Assembly: GCF_003478505.1 (NCBI RefSeq)
Contig: NZ_QUFI01000009.1
Coordinates: 1-64,000, forward strand
Reading direction: 5' to 3'
Length of the DNA: 64,000 bases
Source: Clostridium sp. AF27-2AA
GTDB taxonomy: Bacteria; Bacillota; Clostridia; Lachnospirales; Lachnospiraceae
The translations under genes and the position numbers were made by a program. Below the pieces are notes generated by a model, which saw nothing but the letters and a program-made list of their open reading frames with translations, was not told where the DNA came from and did not search any database. This document shows, in pieces, positions 37,118 to 46,253 of the stretch. Within the stretch, counting starts at the first letter, position 1, and every line of letters starts with the position of its first letter.

Positions 37118-38086
37118 ATGCAGGAACGCAAACTGATGGAACTGGCAGAGGCCGCAGGCACCATTGCCATTGTGGGCCATGTAAGACCGGATGGAGACTG
37201 TGTGGGCTCCTGTCTGGCTGTATGCAACTATATCACGGAGCAGTACCCGGAAAAGACGGTAGATGTTTATCTGGAGACTCCTCCGGTAAAATTTTCCTAT
37301 TTAAAGCAGTTTGAGCGGATCTGCTCAGATCCGGAGACCGGAAAGCAGTATGATCTGTGCATCTGCCTGGACAGCGGAGACCGGGAACGCCTGGGAAAGA
37401 ACGTGGTGTACCTGGATACCGCAAAGACCAGTATCTGCATCGATCATCACATTACAAACCAGGGCTACGGCGCGGCAAACTTTGTGAAAGCAGATGCCAG
37501 CGCAACCTGCGAGCTGCTCTATGATTTTCTGGATGAGGAGAAAATCAGCAAAGAAGTGGCTGAGTGCATCTACACCGGAATCCTTCATGACACCAACGTA
37601 TTCAAAAACAGCAACACCACGGAGCGCACCATGCAGGTAGCCGGAGCTATGATGGCGAAGGGCATCAATTTCTCCCGCATTATTGATGAGAGCTTCTATA
37701 AGAAGACTTATGTGCAGAACCAGATCATGGGCCGTGCGGTGCTGGAAAGCGTGCTGTTTCTGGATGGCAAATGTATTTTCAGCGTAGTCCGCAAGCAGGA
37801 TATGGATTTTTACGGTGTGGAAGCATCGGATCTGGATGGCATTGTAGACCAGCTCCGGGTAACCGATGGCGTGGAAGTGGCCATCTTCCTGCATGAGACG
37901 GAAAATCATGTATACAAGGTAAGTATGCGCTCCAACAATTTGGTAAATGTGAGCAAGGTCGCATCGTATTTTGGCGGCGGTGGACATGTCCGTGCGGCCG
38001 GCTGTACCATGAGCGGAAGTGTGCATGATGTCATCAACAACCTTTCCGCGCAGATTGACAAGCAGATAAAGGAGCACGAAGCCTAG
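37118..38086 (+). CDS. nrnA: DHH-family nanoRNase/pAp phosphatase NrnA
   Basis: 322 residues. DHH domain motifs VGHVRPDGDCVGS, CLDSGDRERLG and CIDHHITNQGYG, and a C-terminal DHHA1 domain ending SYFGGGGHVRAAGCTM. Degrades very short RNAs and removes the 3'-phosphate of pAp. In this operon position (rbfA-nrnA-truB) it is standard for Clostridia. The last base of its stop is the first base of the truB GTG start. Confidence 0.94.
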   Translation: MQERKLMELAEAAGTIAIVGHVRPDGDCVGSCLAVCNYITEQYPEKTVDVYLETPPVKFSYLKQFERICSDPETGKQYDLCICLDSGDRERLGKNVVYLDTAKTSICIDHHITNQGYGAANFVKADASATCELLYDFLDEEKISKEVAECIYTGILHDTNVFKNSNTTERTMQVAGAMMAKGINFSRIIDESFYKKTYVQNQIMGRAVLESVLFLDGKCIFSVVRKQDMDFYGVEASDLDGIVDQLRVTDGVEVAIFLHETENHVYKVSMRSNNLVNVSKVASYFGGGGHVRAAGCTMSGSVHDVINNLSAQIDKQIKEHEA

Positions 38087-39081
38087 TGGACGGAATCATC
38101 AATGTATACAAGGAAAAAGGCTTTACCTCCCACGATGTGGTAGCGAAGCTGCGGGGCATCCTGCGCATGAAAAAGATCGGTCACACCGGGACCCTGGACC
38201 CGGCAGCGGAGGGCGTGCTTCCTGTCTGCCTGGGCAAGGGAACCAGACTGTGTGATATGCTGACGGGTAAAACCAAGACCTACCGTGCGGTGCTGCTCTT
38301 GGGACAGGAGACGGATACCCAGGACACTACGGGTGTGGTGCAGGCGGAATATCCGGTTCATGTGACCGAAGAGGAAGTACGGAAGGCCATCGTAAGCTTC
38401 CTGGGTGACTACATGCAGATTCCGCCCATGTACTCCGCACTGAAGGTGAACGGCAAAAAGCTTTATGAGCTGGCCCGCCAGGGCAAGGAGGTGGAGCGCC
38501 AGGCACGTCCGGTGCAGATCCTGGATATTCAGATTGAGAGTATTGATTTGCCGCGGGCAACCTTTTTTGTGACCTGTTCCAAGGGAACCTACATCCGTAC
38601 CCTGTGTTATGACATCGGGCGGAAGCTGGGCTGCGGAGGCTGCATGGAATCCCTGCTGCGCACCCGGGTGGACCGGTTTGAGCTGAAGGACAGCCTGACC
38701 TTATCCCAGATTGAGAAGCTCCGGGATGAGGGCCGGTTGGAAGAGGCTGTAGTTCCGGTGGAGGGTGTATTCTTAAGACTTCCGGCCCTGGTTACAAAGC
38801 CGGGAGACGGAGACAAGCTGCTACATAACGGGAATCCGTTTCCGGCGGAGCTGGCAGAGGCGGAAGATTGTGATTTGTCGGTCGAGTTTGGAGCAGGCAG
38901 CGACTGTGCAGCGGAACCGGCTGGCCGGTCAGAGACCGAGTGCGGCCTGGCTGCGTCAGTGGCAGACCGTTTCGATGGCGTCCGCGTCTACGACAGCGAA
39001 CATCACTTCATCGGAATCTACCGCTACAGCGAAGAAAAGCGGCGCTATCAGCCGCAGAAAATATTTCTTGGGGGAAACTAG
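38086..39081 (+). CDS. truB: tRNA pseudouridine-55 synthase TruB
   Basis: 331 residues, GTG start overlapping the nrnA stop, AAAGGAG about 12 bases upstream. Catalytic Asp in GHTGTLDPAAEGVLP near residue 39, YSALKVNGKKLYELAR near 120 and the later CSKGTYIRTLCYDIG. The C-terminal region has an acidic, Ala-rich insert (about 255-295) before the closing YDSEHHFIGIYRY segment. Makes pseudouridine 55 in the T loop. Confidence 0.95.
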   Translation: MDGIINVYKEKGFTSHDVVAKLRGILRMKKIGHTGTLDPAAEGVLPVCLGKGTRLCDMLTGKTKTYRAVLLLGQETDTQDTTGVVQAEYPVHVTEEEVRKAIVSFLGDYMQIPPMYSALKVNGKKLYELARQGKEVERQARPVQILDIQIESIDLPRATFFVTCSKGTYIRTLCYDIGRKLGCGGCMESLLRTRVDRFELKDSLTLSQIEKLRDEGRLEEAVVPVEGVFLRLPALVTKPGDGDKLLHNGNPFPAELAEAEDCDLSVEFGAGSDCAAEPAGRSETECGLAASVADRFDGVRVYDSEHHFIGIYRYSEEKRRYQPQKIFLGGN

Positions 39082-39083
39082 TT

Positions 39084-40037
39084 ATGAAGGTAATTACCGG
39101 GACCAGGGAGTTTTGTATAGAAGAACCAACCGTGGTAACTATAGGAAAATTTGACGGGCGGCATAAGGGGCATCAGAAGCTGTTAAAAGAGATGCTGCGT
39201 CAGAAGGAATGCCATGGCTGGAAGACAGCAGTCTTTACCTTTGATATGGCACCCATGGGTGTTGTGTCTGGAAAGCGGGCAACGGTCATTACCACCAACG
39301 AGGAACGCCGCAATAACATGCGGGCTATGGGTATGGATTACCTGGTGGAGTATCCCTTCAGCCGGGAAGTAGCAGCCATGTCACCGGAGGACTTTGTCAC
39401 CGAGGTACTGGTCAAGCAGATGCACGCCAAGGCCGTGGTGGCCGGACCGGACTGCAGCTTCGGACATAAAGGTGCTGGAAACGCGGAGCTTCTGCGCAAG
39501 CTCGGACCGGAATACGGTTTTGAGACCATTATCATCGAGAAAAAGCAGGATGATCATCGCGATATCAGCAGCACCTATGTCCGGGAGGAACTGGACCGGG
39601 GCAACATCGAAAAGGCCAACGAACTTCTGGGGGAACCCTATGCCATCCACGGCAGGGTCGTGCACGGAAACCATATCGGCGGTGTTGTACTGGGTTTTCC
39701 CACTGCCAACATCCTTCCGCCGCCGGAGAAACACCTGCCGCCTTTCGGCGTCTATGTCTCCCGGGTCCTGATTGACGGGAAGTTTTATGGCGGCGTTAGC
39801 AACATCGGCCGCAAGCCCACCATTCAGGGGGAAAACCCCATCGGGGTGGAAACCTATATCATGGGACTGGAAGAAGACCTGTACGGAAAAGACATTCAGG
39901 TACAGCTCTTAAACTTTGAGCGCCCGGAGCAGAAATTCGATTCCCTGGAGGCATTAAAAGAGCGGATTGGGAAAGACAGGCAGTATGCGGCAGATTATGT
40001 GGAAGCACATCCGGAGCTGTTTACGGAGAAAGAATAA
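39084..40037 (+). CDS. ribF: Bifunctional riboflavin kinase/FAD synthetase
   Basis: 317 residues. N-terminal adenylyltransferase with GKFDGRHKGHQKLL; C-terminal flavokinase with GRVVHGNHIGGVVLGFPTAN and the Glu-containing YGGVSNIGRKPT region. Makes FMN and then FAD from riboflavin, needed by the flavoproteins of this genome. Starts 2 bases after the truB stop with GGGGG upstream. Last gene of the operon; a terminator follows at 40047. Confidence 0.95.
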   Translation: MKVITGTREFCIEEPTVVTIGKFDGRHKGHQKLLKEMLRQKECHGWKTAVFTFDMAPMGVVSGKRATVITTNEERRNNMRAMGMDYLVEYPFSREVAAMSPEDFVTEVLVKQMHAKAVVAGPDCSFGHKGAGNAELLRKLGPEYGFETIIIEKKQDDHRDISSTYVREELDRGNIEKANELLGEPYAIHGRVVHGNHIGGVVLGFPTANILPPPEKHLPPFGVYVSRVLIDGKFYGGVSNIGRKPTIQGENPIGVETYIMGLEEDLYGKDIQVQLLNFERPEQKFDSLEALKERIGKDRQYAADYVEAHPELFTEKE

Positions 40038-40046
40038 GATTTTTAG

Positions 40047-40075
40047 CAAAACGCATCCCTATGGGGTGCGTTTTG
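40047..40075 (+). terminator. Terminator after ribF
   Basis: CAAAACGCATCCC and GGGGTGCGTTTTG pair around TAT, leaving T-rich sequence in the second arm. It ends the rimP-ribF operon. Confidence 0.8.
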
Positions 40076-40122
40076 TTGATTAAAAATAGAATTAGATACA
40101 ATGAAAAAGATATATTAGCTAA

Positions 40123-40293
40123 TTATGAATCAGGGTCCGTAGAAATAAGATTACTTTTCACGTTTTGATCGTTGTTTTCTGTAAATCTCCAGTAACATAC
40201 CATAGTAGTTATAGATATAATACCTGCGTATAATGGACCGTGTTTGCTGGATAATAATGTGCTGCAGAGCTGCATAAGTTCTTTTTTGTCCAT
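40123..40293 (-). CDS. Small membrane-type protein, 56 residues
   Basis: Starts MDKKELMQLCS with a very good AAGGAG site 8 bases upstream. One hydrophobic stretch (YAGIISITTMVCYW) could span the membrane; the tail is polar. I do not recognise it. It is divergent from the helix-turn-helix-like gene at 40438 and shares its AT-rich composition, so it belongs to the same inserted segment. Confidence 0.5.
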   Translation of the reverse strand: MDKKELMQLCSTLLSSKHGPLYAGIISITTMVCYWRFTENNDQNVKSNLISTDPDS

Positions 40294-40437
40294 AATTTTT
40301 CTCCTTTGTAATAGCAATTGGAATACATAGTATATAGGTTGTCTGTTGACCGGCATTAGGTTTATGGGTATAATAACATTTAAAATGACCAATAACAAGT
40401 GACAGTTTATATATAATGACCGGGTTGGAGGAAAATT

Positions 40438-41154
40438 ATGCCAAAAGGACCTGTAAAAAGAGAAAAGATCAATAAGGATGTTTTTAAAAAAATTTTAAAG
40501 ATAAAGAAGAGCACTATTCCTAAACTTGGGGAGGAATTGAGTATTGAGTGTTCAGAAAAAACAATTCGGAGATCATTAGGTAAAGGAGAGATGAGAAAAC
40601 AGTATCTTCATCAAATTGCCAAATTTCTTGATGTGGATTATGATTTATTGACTGGAGATATGGTGGCAATGGCGTTTCAGACAAAAGATCCAGTTATTAA
40701 GAAAGTGTGTTTATCGCCGTTGACTCATGTGGAAGATTATCCATACATTAGTGAAGATGAAAGCAGGATGCGTAGAGAAAAGATTGATGAGACTTTGAAA
40801 AGAATATTGCTTTTATATAATATTTCATATGTTCAATTTCAAAATATGGATTCTGAAAAGCAATACAATTTTCAACATGATTTGTTTGAAGCAATTTTGC
40901 CAGTAATATATAGGTATTACGATATGGATAGTAATGGCGATACAAGCATGATCTCTTGTTATGGCATTTTAGTCGAACTTGAAAATTATAAAGATTCCAT
41001 GGATGAACAAATTTATGCTGAGACTATTCTTAGAAAAAAGTTTTTGAGAATGTTACCCAAGGGATATTCTAAAGAAGACATTATTAAAATGAATACAGAT
41101 GGACTTATTGCACTTGATTTGCATATTCAAAAATGCGAGTATGAGGATAGATAG
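40438..41154 (+). CDS. Helix-turn-helix-like protein of unknown function
   Basis: 238 residues. Residues about 25-75 (STIPKLGEELSIECSEKTIRRSLGKGEM, then YLHQIAKFLDVDYDLLTG) have the pattern of an XRE-type DNA-binding domain. The remaining 160 residues are helical and not recognised. GGAGG 7 bases before the ATG. Strong AT bias, with AAA/GAA/ATT codons, differs from neighbours and suggests recent acquisition. It is followed at 36 bases by the PD-(D/E)XK gene; the two may form a unit. Confidence 0.65.
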   Translation: MPKGPVKREKINKDVFKKILKIKKSTIPKLGEELSIECSEKTIRRSLGKGEMRKQYLHQIAKFLDVDYDLLTGDMVAMAFQTKDPVIKKVCLSPLTHVEDYPYISEDESRMRREKIDETLKRILLLYNISYVQFQNMDSEKQYNFQHDLFEAILPVIYRYYDMDSNGDTSMISCYGILVELENYKDSMDEQIYAETILRKKFLRMLPKGYSKEDIIKMNTDGLIALDLHIQKCEYEDR

Positions 41155-41190
41155 GAAAAGTGTTTTGCGACATTAAGAATAGAAAGCGAG

Positions 41191-42267
41191 ATGACTATGG
41201 ATTATTTAACAGGAGTAGATAAAAACTATATAAACTGGATCACAGAGGTCAGTAATCGTTTTAAACAAAGTCAGATTAAAGCGGCTGTCAAAGTAAATGA
41301 TGAAATGCTTCATTTTTACTGGCAGCTTGGAAAAGATCTTCATGATAAGAAAAGAGAGTTCTCTTATGGAAAAGGATTTTATAAAACAATTAGCAGTGAT
41401 TTGCACAGACTGCTGCCGGAAGTGAAATCATTTTCGGAGACAAATTTAAAGTATATGCAATATTTTTATGAATTGTATCCAGAGGCAGCAAATCGTCCCC
41501 AAGTTGGGGACGATTTCGAAAGTAATATAACAACAAGTGTATTCGCAATTCCATGGGGACATCATAAACTAATCATAGATAAATGTAAAAACAATCCGCA
41601 GAAAGCATTATTTTTTGTGAATCAAGTGATTCAAAACAATTGGTCACGTGCAGTGCTGCTAAATTTCCTCGATACGGATTTGTATGAACGCCAAGGGAAA
41701 GCTATTACAAATTTTAAAATGACTTTACCAACAGTTCAGAGTGATTTGGCTCAGGAAATCACAAAAGATCCTTATAAATTCGATTTTATTACACTGACTC
41801 AAAGTTATAATGAAAAGGAACTAAAAGATGCATTGATGGATAATATCCAGAAATTTTTGCTGGAACTGGGAAATGGATTTGCTTTCGTAGGGCGTGAGTA
41901 TCGTATCGAGATTGGAGAAACAGAGAATTTCATTGATATGTTGTTTTACCACATCCGTTTGCATTGTTATGTAGTTGTGGAAGTCAAGGTAACCGAGTTT
42001 GAGGCGTCTTATACAGGGCAGCTTGGAACCTATGTTGTGGCAGTAAATCATCAACTTAAGACAGAACAGGATGCACCGACGTTAGGACTGTTGGTATGTA
42101 AGTCTAAGGATGATATAAAGGCACAGTACGCTCTGGAATCCAGCAGTCAGCCACTAGGAGTATCGGCTTATGAGCTGTCGAAACTAATTCCTGAGAACTT
42201 TAAAGGTTCTCTGCCGTCTATAGACGAAATCGAGAAAGAACTGCGAAAGGATGTAGAAACAGAATAG
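41191..42267 (+). CDS. DUF1016/YhcG-type PD-(D/E)XK nuclease family protein
   Basis: 358 residues. N-terminal DUF1016 helical domain (FYWQLGKDLHDKKREFSYGKGF, LKYMQYFYELYP, AIPWGHHKLIIDKC) and C-terminal YhcG-like nuclease fold: the acidic residue in ENFIDMLFYH and EVKVTEF supply the D...ExK motif, followed by GQLGTYVVAVNH. Such proteins are scattered, often near restriction-modification or mobile genes, and their role is not settled. AT-rich like the preceding gene. A bidirectional terminator follows. Confidence 0.85.
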   Translation: MTMDYLTGVDKNYINWITEVSNRFKQSQIKAAVKVNDEMLHFYWQLGKDLHDKKREFSYGKGFYKTISSDLHRLLPEVKSFSETNLKYMQYFYELYPEAANRPQVGDDFESNITTSVFAIPWGHHKLIIDKCKNNPQKALFFVNQVIQNNWSRAVLLNFLDTDLYERQGKAITNFKMTLPTVQSDLAQEITKDPYKFDFITLTQSYNEKELKDALMDNIQKFLLELGNGFAFVGREYRIEIGETENFIDMLFYHIRLHCYVVVEVKVTEFEASYTGQLGTYVVAVNHQLKTEQDAPTLGLLVCKSKDDIKAQYALESSSQPLGVSAYELSKLIPENFKGSLPSIDEIEKELRKDVETE

Positions 42268-42272
42268 TGAAT

Positions 42273-42321
42273 AAAACAGCGAGGGTTTACCGTCATCAGA
42301 ACGGCAGCCCTCGCTGTTTTT
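42273..42321. terminator. Bidirectional terminator
   Basis: AAAACAGCGAGGG pairs with CCCTCGCTGTTTT; T-rich on both strands. Serves the PD-(D/E)XK gene (+) and the DUF1846 gene (-). Confidence 0.88.
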
Positions 42322-42336
42322 CGTTATAAAGCCAGA

Positions 42337-43815
42337 TTAGTGATATAACCGGTTATTCTCGTAAATCGGCTCAGAAGTCAGATGCAGACCCAGCTTCTTG
42401 AAGGTGTTGGTGTCAACAGAAGAGAGCATGACAGAGGTATGAAGCTCGCATCCTCTTAACTTCGGAAGCTGTTCTAATGCCAGCTTTGCGTTCGGGTCGG
42501 TGGCTGCGCACATGGACAGGGCAATGAGTACCTCGTCGGTGTGCAGGCGCGGGTTCTTACTTCCCAGATATCCGGTCTTTAATCCCTGAATCGGCTCAAT
42601 GAAGGTCGGGGAGATTAAGTGGATGTCATCGGAGATGCCGCCGAGCTCCTTGACTGCGTTTAACAGGACTGCTGCGGAAGCGCCAAGCAGAGCGGTGGTC
42701 TTTCCGGTTACAATCTTGCCGTCCGGAAGCTCCAGAGCAGCGGTCGGTGTACCGGTCTCTGTGGCGAGATTGACAGCAGCCGGAACGACGCTTCTCATGT
42801 CGGTGGTAATCTTGGCCTGCTTCATAAGCAGTTCAATCTTGTAGACCTCATCCTTGCTGCCTTTGTCTTTGGCTACACGGTTCAATGCCTGATAGTAGCG
42901 GCGGATGATCTCCTGGCGGGATGCTTCCTGGCACGCTTCGTCGTCGATGATGCAGTTTCCGGCCATATTAACACCCATGTCGGTCGGAGACTTGTACGGG
43001 CAGTAGCCATAGATGCCTTCAAACATGGCGGCCAGTACCGGATAGATCTCGACATCACGGTTGTAGTTGACGGTAGTAACACCGTATGCCTCTAAGTGGA
43101 ATGGATCGATCATGTTGACATCGTTTAAGTCTGCGGTAGCAGCCTCGTATGCCAGATTGACCGGATGCTTTAACGGGATGTTCCAGATCGGGAAGGTCTC
43201 GAACTTCGCGTAACCGGCCTTGATGCCGCGTTTGTTCTCATGATACAGCTGAGAGAGGCAGGTAGCCATCTTTCCGCTTCCCGGTCCCGGTGCGGTGATG
43301 ATAACCAGCGGTTTGGTAGTCTCAATGTAGTCGTTCTTTCCATAACCCTCATCGCTTACGATGTGGGCGATGTTGTTCGGGTATCCGTCAATCGGATAAT
43401 GGCGGTATACTTTGATGCCAAGATGTTCAAGCTTCGTCTTAAAGACATCTGCGGATGGCTGCCCGGTGTAGCGAGTGATGACCACGCTGCCTACGTACAG
43501 GCCCTTGTCACGGTATTCCTGGATGAGACGCAGAACGTCGGCATCGTAAGTGATGCCAAGGTCGTGGCGAATCTTGTTTTTTTCAATGTCAGCCGCGTTG
43601 ATGGCGATGACGATTTCGGCCTGATCGGCCAGCTGCAGAAGCATTTTCAGCTTACTGTCTGGTGCGAAGCCCGGCAGAACGCGGGAAGCATGGTAGTCGT
43701 CAAACAGCTTACCGCCGAACTCCAGGTACAGCTTGTCTCCGAACTGGCTGATCCGCTCGCGGATGTGTTCGGACTGCATCGTTAAGTACTTTTGATTGTC
43801 AAATCCAATTTTCAT
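42337..43815 (-). CDS. DUF1846 family protein
   Basis: 492 residues, the usual size of the DUF1846 family common in Firmicutes. MKIGFDNQKYLTMQSEHI starts the family; TAPGPGSGKMATCLSQLYHEN near 175-195 is a nucleotide-binding-like loop, and SMCAATDPNAKLALEQLP lies near the end. Structure and sequence suggest a P-loop-related enzyme, but its reaction is not established. ATG 43815 is chosen by homology to the family start, with GGGG about 11 bases upstream. Confidence 0.9.
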   Translation of the reverse strand: MKIGFDNQKYLTMQSEHIRERISQFGDKLYLEFGGKLFDDYHASRVLPGFAPDSKLKMLLQLADQAEIVIAINAADIEKNKIRHDLGITYDADVLRLIQEYRDKGLYVGSVVITRYTGQPSADVFKTKLEHLGIKVYRHYPIDGYPNNIAHIVSDEGYGKNDYIETTKPLVIITAPGPGSGKMATCLSQLYHENKRGIKAGYAKFETFPIWNIPLKHPVNLAYEAATADLNDVNMIDPFHLEAYGVTTVNYNRDVEIYPVLAAMFEGIYGYCPYKSPTDMGVNMAGNCIIDDEACQEASRQEIIRRYYQALNRVAKDKGSKDEVYKIELLMKQAKITTDMRSVVPAAVNLATETGTPTAALELPDGKIVTGKTTALLGASAAVLLNAVKELGGISDDIHLISPTFIEPIQGLKTGYLGSKNPRLHTDEVLIALSMCAATDPNAKLALEQLPKLRGCELHTSVMLSSVDTNTFKKLGLHLTSEPIYENNRLYH

Positions 43816-43879
43816 AGTAGTTAATACCCCTTTCCATGCGTTACATTGTAGCATATAAAAACCAGTTTTGCACCCGGAT

Positions 43880-43909
43880 TTGTCAAAAAAATATATTATG
43901 TGGTATACT
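43880..43909 (+). promoter_or_regulatory. Promoter of the lipoprotein gene
   Basis: TTGTCA, 18 bases, TATACT (43904-43909), about 40 bases before the start codon. Confidence 0.65.
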
Positions 43910-43947
43910 CTAGTTATTCTATAAAAAACAAACGAGGAACGTGACTT

Positions 43948-45459
43948 ATGAACGGAAAACGAAGATGGCTTTTTACCTGCCTGTTACTGCCTGTTCTTGT
44001 AATCACCGGATGTGGTTTCTTACGTAATGCGGAAAAAATTGCCACGGCACCGGACCCGGTTGTGGTAGGACAGGATGCAAAAACTGAGACAGAGTCCGAT
44101 GCGGCAGAGCAGAAAGTCAAAGAAGAAGAGCAGCAGCTGATCTCAGAACTCCAGATTCCGGAAGAACCGGAGCAGGACGAGCGGGACGCGACCCGGGCAA
44201 AGGGAATCTACATTTCCGCCTATGTGGCAGGAACGCCGGCCCTGGTGGATAATCTGATCAAAGAGTTTGACCAGACCGAGGCGAATGCCCTGGTCATTGA
44301 CTTTAAGGATGATTTTGGGCGCGTGGTATGTGAGACGGAGTCTCCGCTGATAAAACAGCTTGGTTCCACAAAGGTTTATATTGAGGATATGGCCGGGCTG
44401 ATGAAGAAATTAAAGGAGCATCACATCTATGCCATTGCCCGAATCCCGGCTTTTCGTGATGCCTGGCTTTCTGAGGTACAGCCGGACTGGTGCGTGAAGA
44501 AATCGGATGGCACGGTGTTTAAGGACCGGGATGACCATGCCTGGGTGAATCCTTACAAGGAAGAGGCCTGGGATTACCTGGCAGAGATTGCTCTGGAGGC
44601 GCAGAAGCTGGGCTTTGATGAGATCCAGTTTGATTACGTACGCTTCTGCACGGAAAAGGGCATGCGGGACGCGGTGTTTGCGGAGGAGGATACGAAAGGA
44701 CGCAGCCGGACCGATGTGATCCTGAACTTTATGGAATATGAGTATAAGAAGCTGAGGGCGGCCGGTCTCTTTGTATCCGCCGATGTGTTCGGTGCCATCA
44801 TCAACAGTGATGTGAACGCGGATTCCGTGGGCCAGATTTACGGGGAGATGGCAAAGCATCTGGATTACATCAGTCCCATGATTTATCCGTCCCATTACTC
44901 CGATGGAAACTATGGAATTGACCACCCGGATACGCGCCCTTATGACACCATCTGCGCGGCGCTGACAGAATCCAGGAAGGAACTTTATTTTGCAGGGCTG
45001 GACGGCGGCCATGTGGCAGCCGTGCGCCCGTGGCTTCAGGACTTTACGGCCAGCTGGCTGAAGAACCACATCCCTTATGGCGGAGAACAGGTGCGCGACC
45101 AGATCCGCGCGGTGTATGACTGCGGGTATGACGAGTGGCTTTTGTGGGACGCGGCCTGCACCTACGACTGGGATGGCCTGCTGACCCCGGAGGCAGCAGA
45201 CGCTGAGACTGAAGAGATCGCGGCATCCAGAGCCATGCTTCCAGAGACCACCTACGCGCCAGAAGAAGCGGGGCATGATGCCCTGACCGTGACGGAGGGG
45301 GCACAGAATGGAGACAGCGCGGCAGTTTCCGGCAGAGCCGGAACAGGTCTGACGGTGGGGGATTTTCCGGCGGGCCAGGCGCTTTCCGAGGCGTTGGAAA
45401 CGGCAGAAGAACCAGGCACTCCGCCGGAGACCGGAACCACGCTGCCGCCGACGGCGTAG
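43948..45459 (+). CDS. Lipoprotein with glycoside-hydrolase-like (DUF4015) domain
   Basis: 503 residues. Lipoprotein signal: KRRW, a hydrophobic core and the lipobox VITGC, so anchored outside the membrane. An acidic linker to about residue 85, then a TIM-barrel-like domain: KGIYISAYVAGTP, NALVIDFKDDFG, IYAIARIPAFRD, FDEIQFDYVRFC, LFVSADVFGAI and SPMIYPSHY, typical of the putative glycosyl hydrolase family DUF4015. The last 90 residues are low-complexity, Ala/Thr/Glu/Pro-rich. Substrate unknown; a cell-wall or exopolysaccharide is possible. Confidence 0.85.
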   Translation: MNGKRRWLFTCLLLPVLVITGCGFLRNAEKIATAPDPVVVGQDAKTETESDAAEQKVKEEEQQLISELQIPEEPEQDERDATRAKGIYISAYVAGTPALVDNLIKEFDQTEANALVIDFKDDFGRVVCETESPLIKQLGSTKVYIEDMAGLMKKLKEHHIYAIARIPAFRDAWLSEVQPDWCVKKSDGTVFKDRDDHAWVNPYKEEAWDYLAEIALEAQKLGFDEIQFDYVRFCTEKGMRDAVFAEEDTKGRSRTDVILNFMEYEYKKLRAAGLFVSADVFGAIINSDVNADSVGQIYGEMAKHLDYISPMIYPSHYSDGNYGIDHPDTRPYDTICAALTESRKELYFAGLDGGHVAAVRPWLQDFTASWLKNHIPYGGEQVRDQIRAVYDCGYDEWLLWDAACTYDWDGLLTPEAADAETEEIAASRAMLPETTYAPEEAGHDALTVTEGAQNGDSAAVSGRAGTGLTVGDFPAGQALSEALETAEEPGTPPETGTTLPPTA

Positions 45460-45606
45460 GGCAGAAGCGGAAAGTCTGGCAGGAGGGAAGTTTGCAGTAC
45501 CAGGTGCGACAGCACAGTTAACGAGGATGATGCTGTGGCGGAATGCAGAAAACCCGGAGACAGGAATGAACAAAGACAGGAACAAAAAAGAGACAGGAAG
45601 AGTGAC

Positions 45607-46203
45607 ATGACAGAGCGAATCGTAAGACCGGGCGAATTTTACCGGCATTTTAAAAATAAACTGTACCAGATCGTAGCGGTAGCCAGGCACTCGGAAACCG
45701 GTGAGCGCATGGTGGTTTATCAGGCGCTTTACGGGGACTATGGTGTGTATGCGCGTCCCTATGAGATGTTCACCAGTGAGGTGGATCATGAGAAATACCC
45801 GGAGGTAAGACAGAAGTGGCGGTTTGAGCGGGTGGAGCCTGGGCAGAGCCTCACAGAAAACGGGCAGATGGCGGCAGGCTGCCGAAATACGGACAGCCGA
45901 AAAGCAGCGGATATGGCAGCAGAACCACAAGTTTCATCCCGGGACACGGAAAGTGATTCCAGCCGGCACTATGCGGACCGCACGCCGGATCCGGCCTTTC
46001 TGGAGTTTCTGGATACAGAAGATTTTGAACTTCGCATGGAATGCTTAAAAGCCCTGGAGGAGCGCATCACCCAGCAGGAGCTGGACAGCATGTACCTGGT
46101 GCTGGATATGAAGCCGGAGCGCGGCTCTTTGCAGGAACAGCTTTACGCAGTGCGCCGCTTCCTTACCATGCAGAAACGCTATGACGGCAGCCGCCTGCGC
46201 TAA
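45607..46203 (+). CDS. DUF1653 domain protein
   Basis: 198 residues. Residues about 7-65 are a DUF1653 domain: [20 protein letters not shown] and [22 protein letters not shown] polar linker follows, then a helical C-terminal part (about 130-198) that I do not recognise. ATG 45607 has GGAAGAG upstream; a start at 45535 would add 24 very polar residues. It precedes uvrC by 50 bases. Confidence 0.82.
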   Translation: MTERIVRPGEFYRHFKNKLYQIVAVARHSETGERMVVYQALYGDYGVYARPYEMFTSEVDHEKYPEVRQKWRFERVEPGQSLTENGQMAAGCRNTDSRKAADMAAEPQVSSRDTESDSSRHYADRTPDPAFLEFLDTEDFELRMECLKALEERITQQELDSMYLVLDMKPERGSLQEQLYAVRRFLTMQKRYDGSRLR

Positions 46204-46253
46204 AACATCGGCACTGGCAGCAGGCCAGATCAGAACTGCCATCAGGAGGAATC

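Noticed and set aside
37325..38077. 250-residue open frame on the minus strand
   Set aside because: Antisense to nrnA, which has all DHH motifs.
44410..45930. 506-residue open frame on the minus strand
   Set aside because: Antisense to the lipoprotein and DUF1653 genes; both of these have family motifs and start signals.
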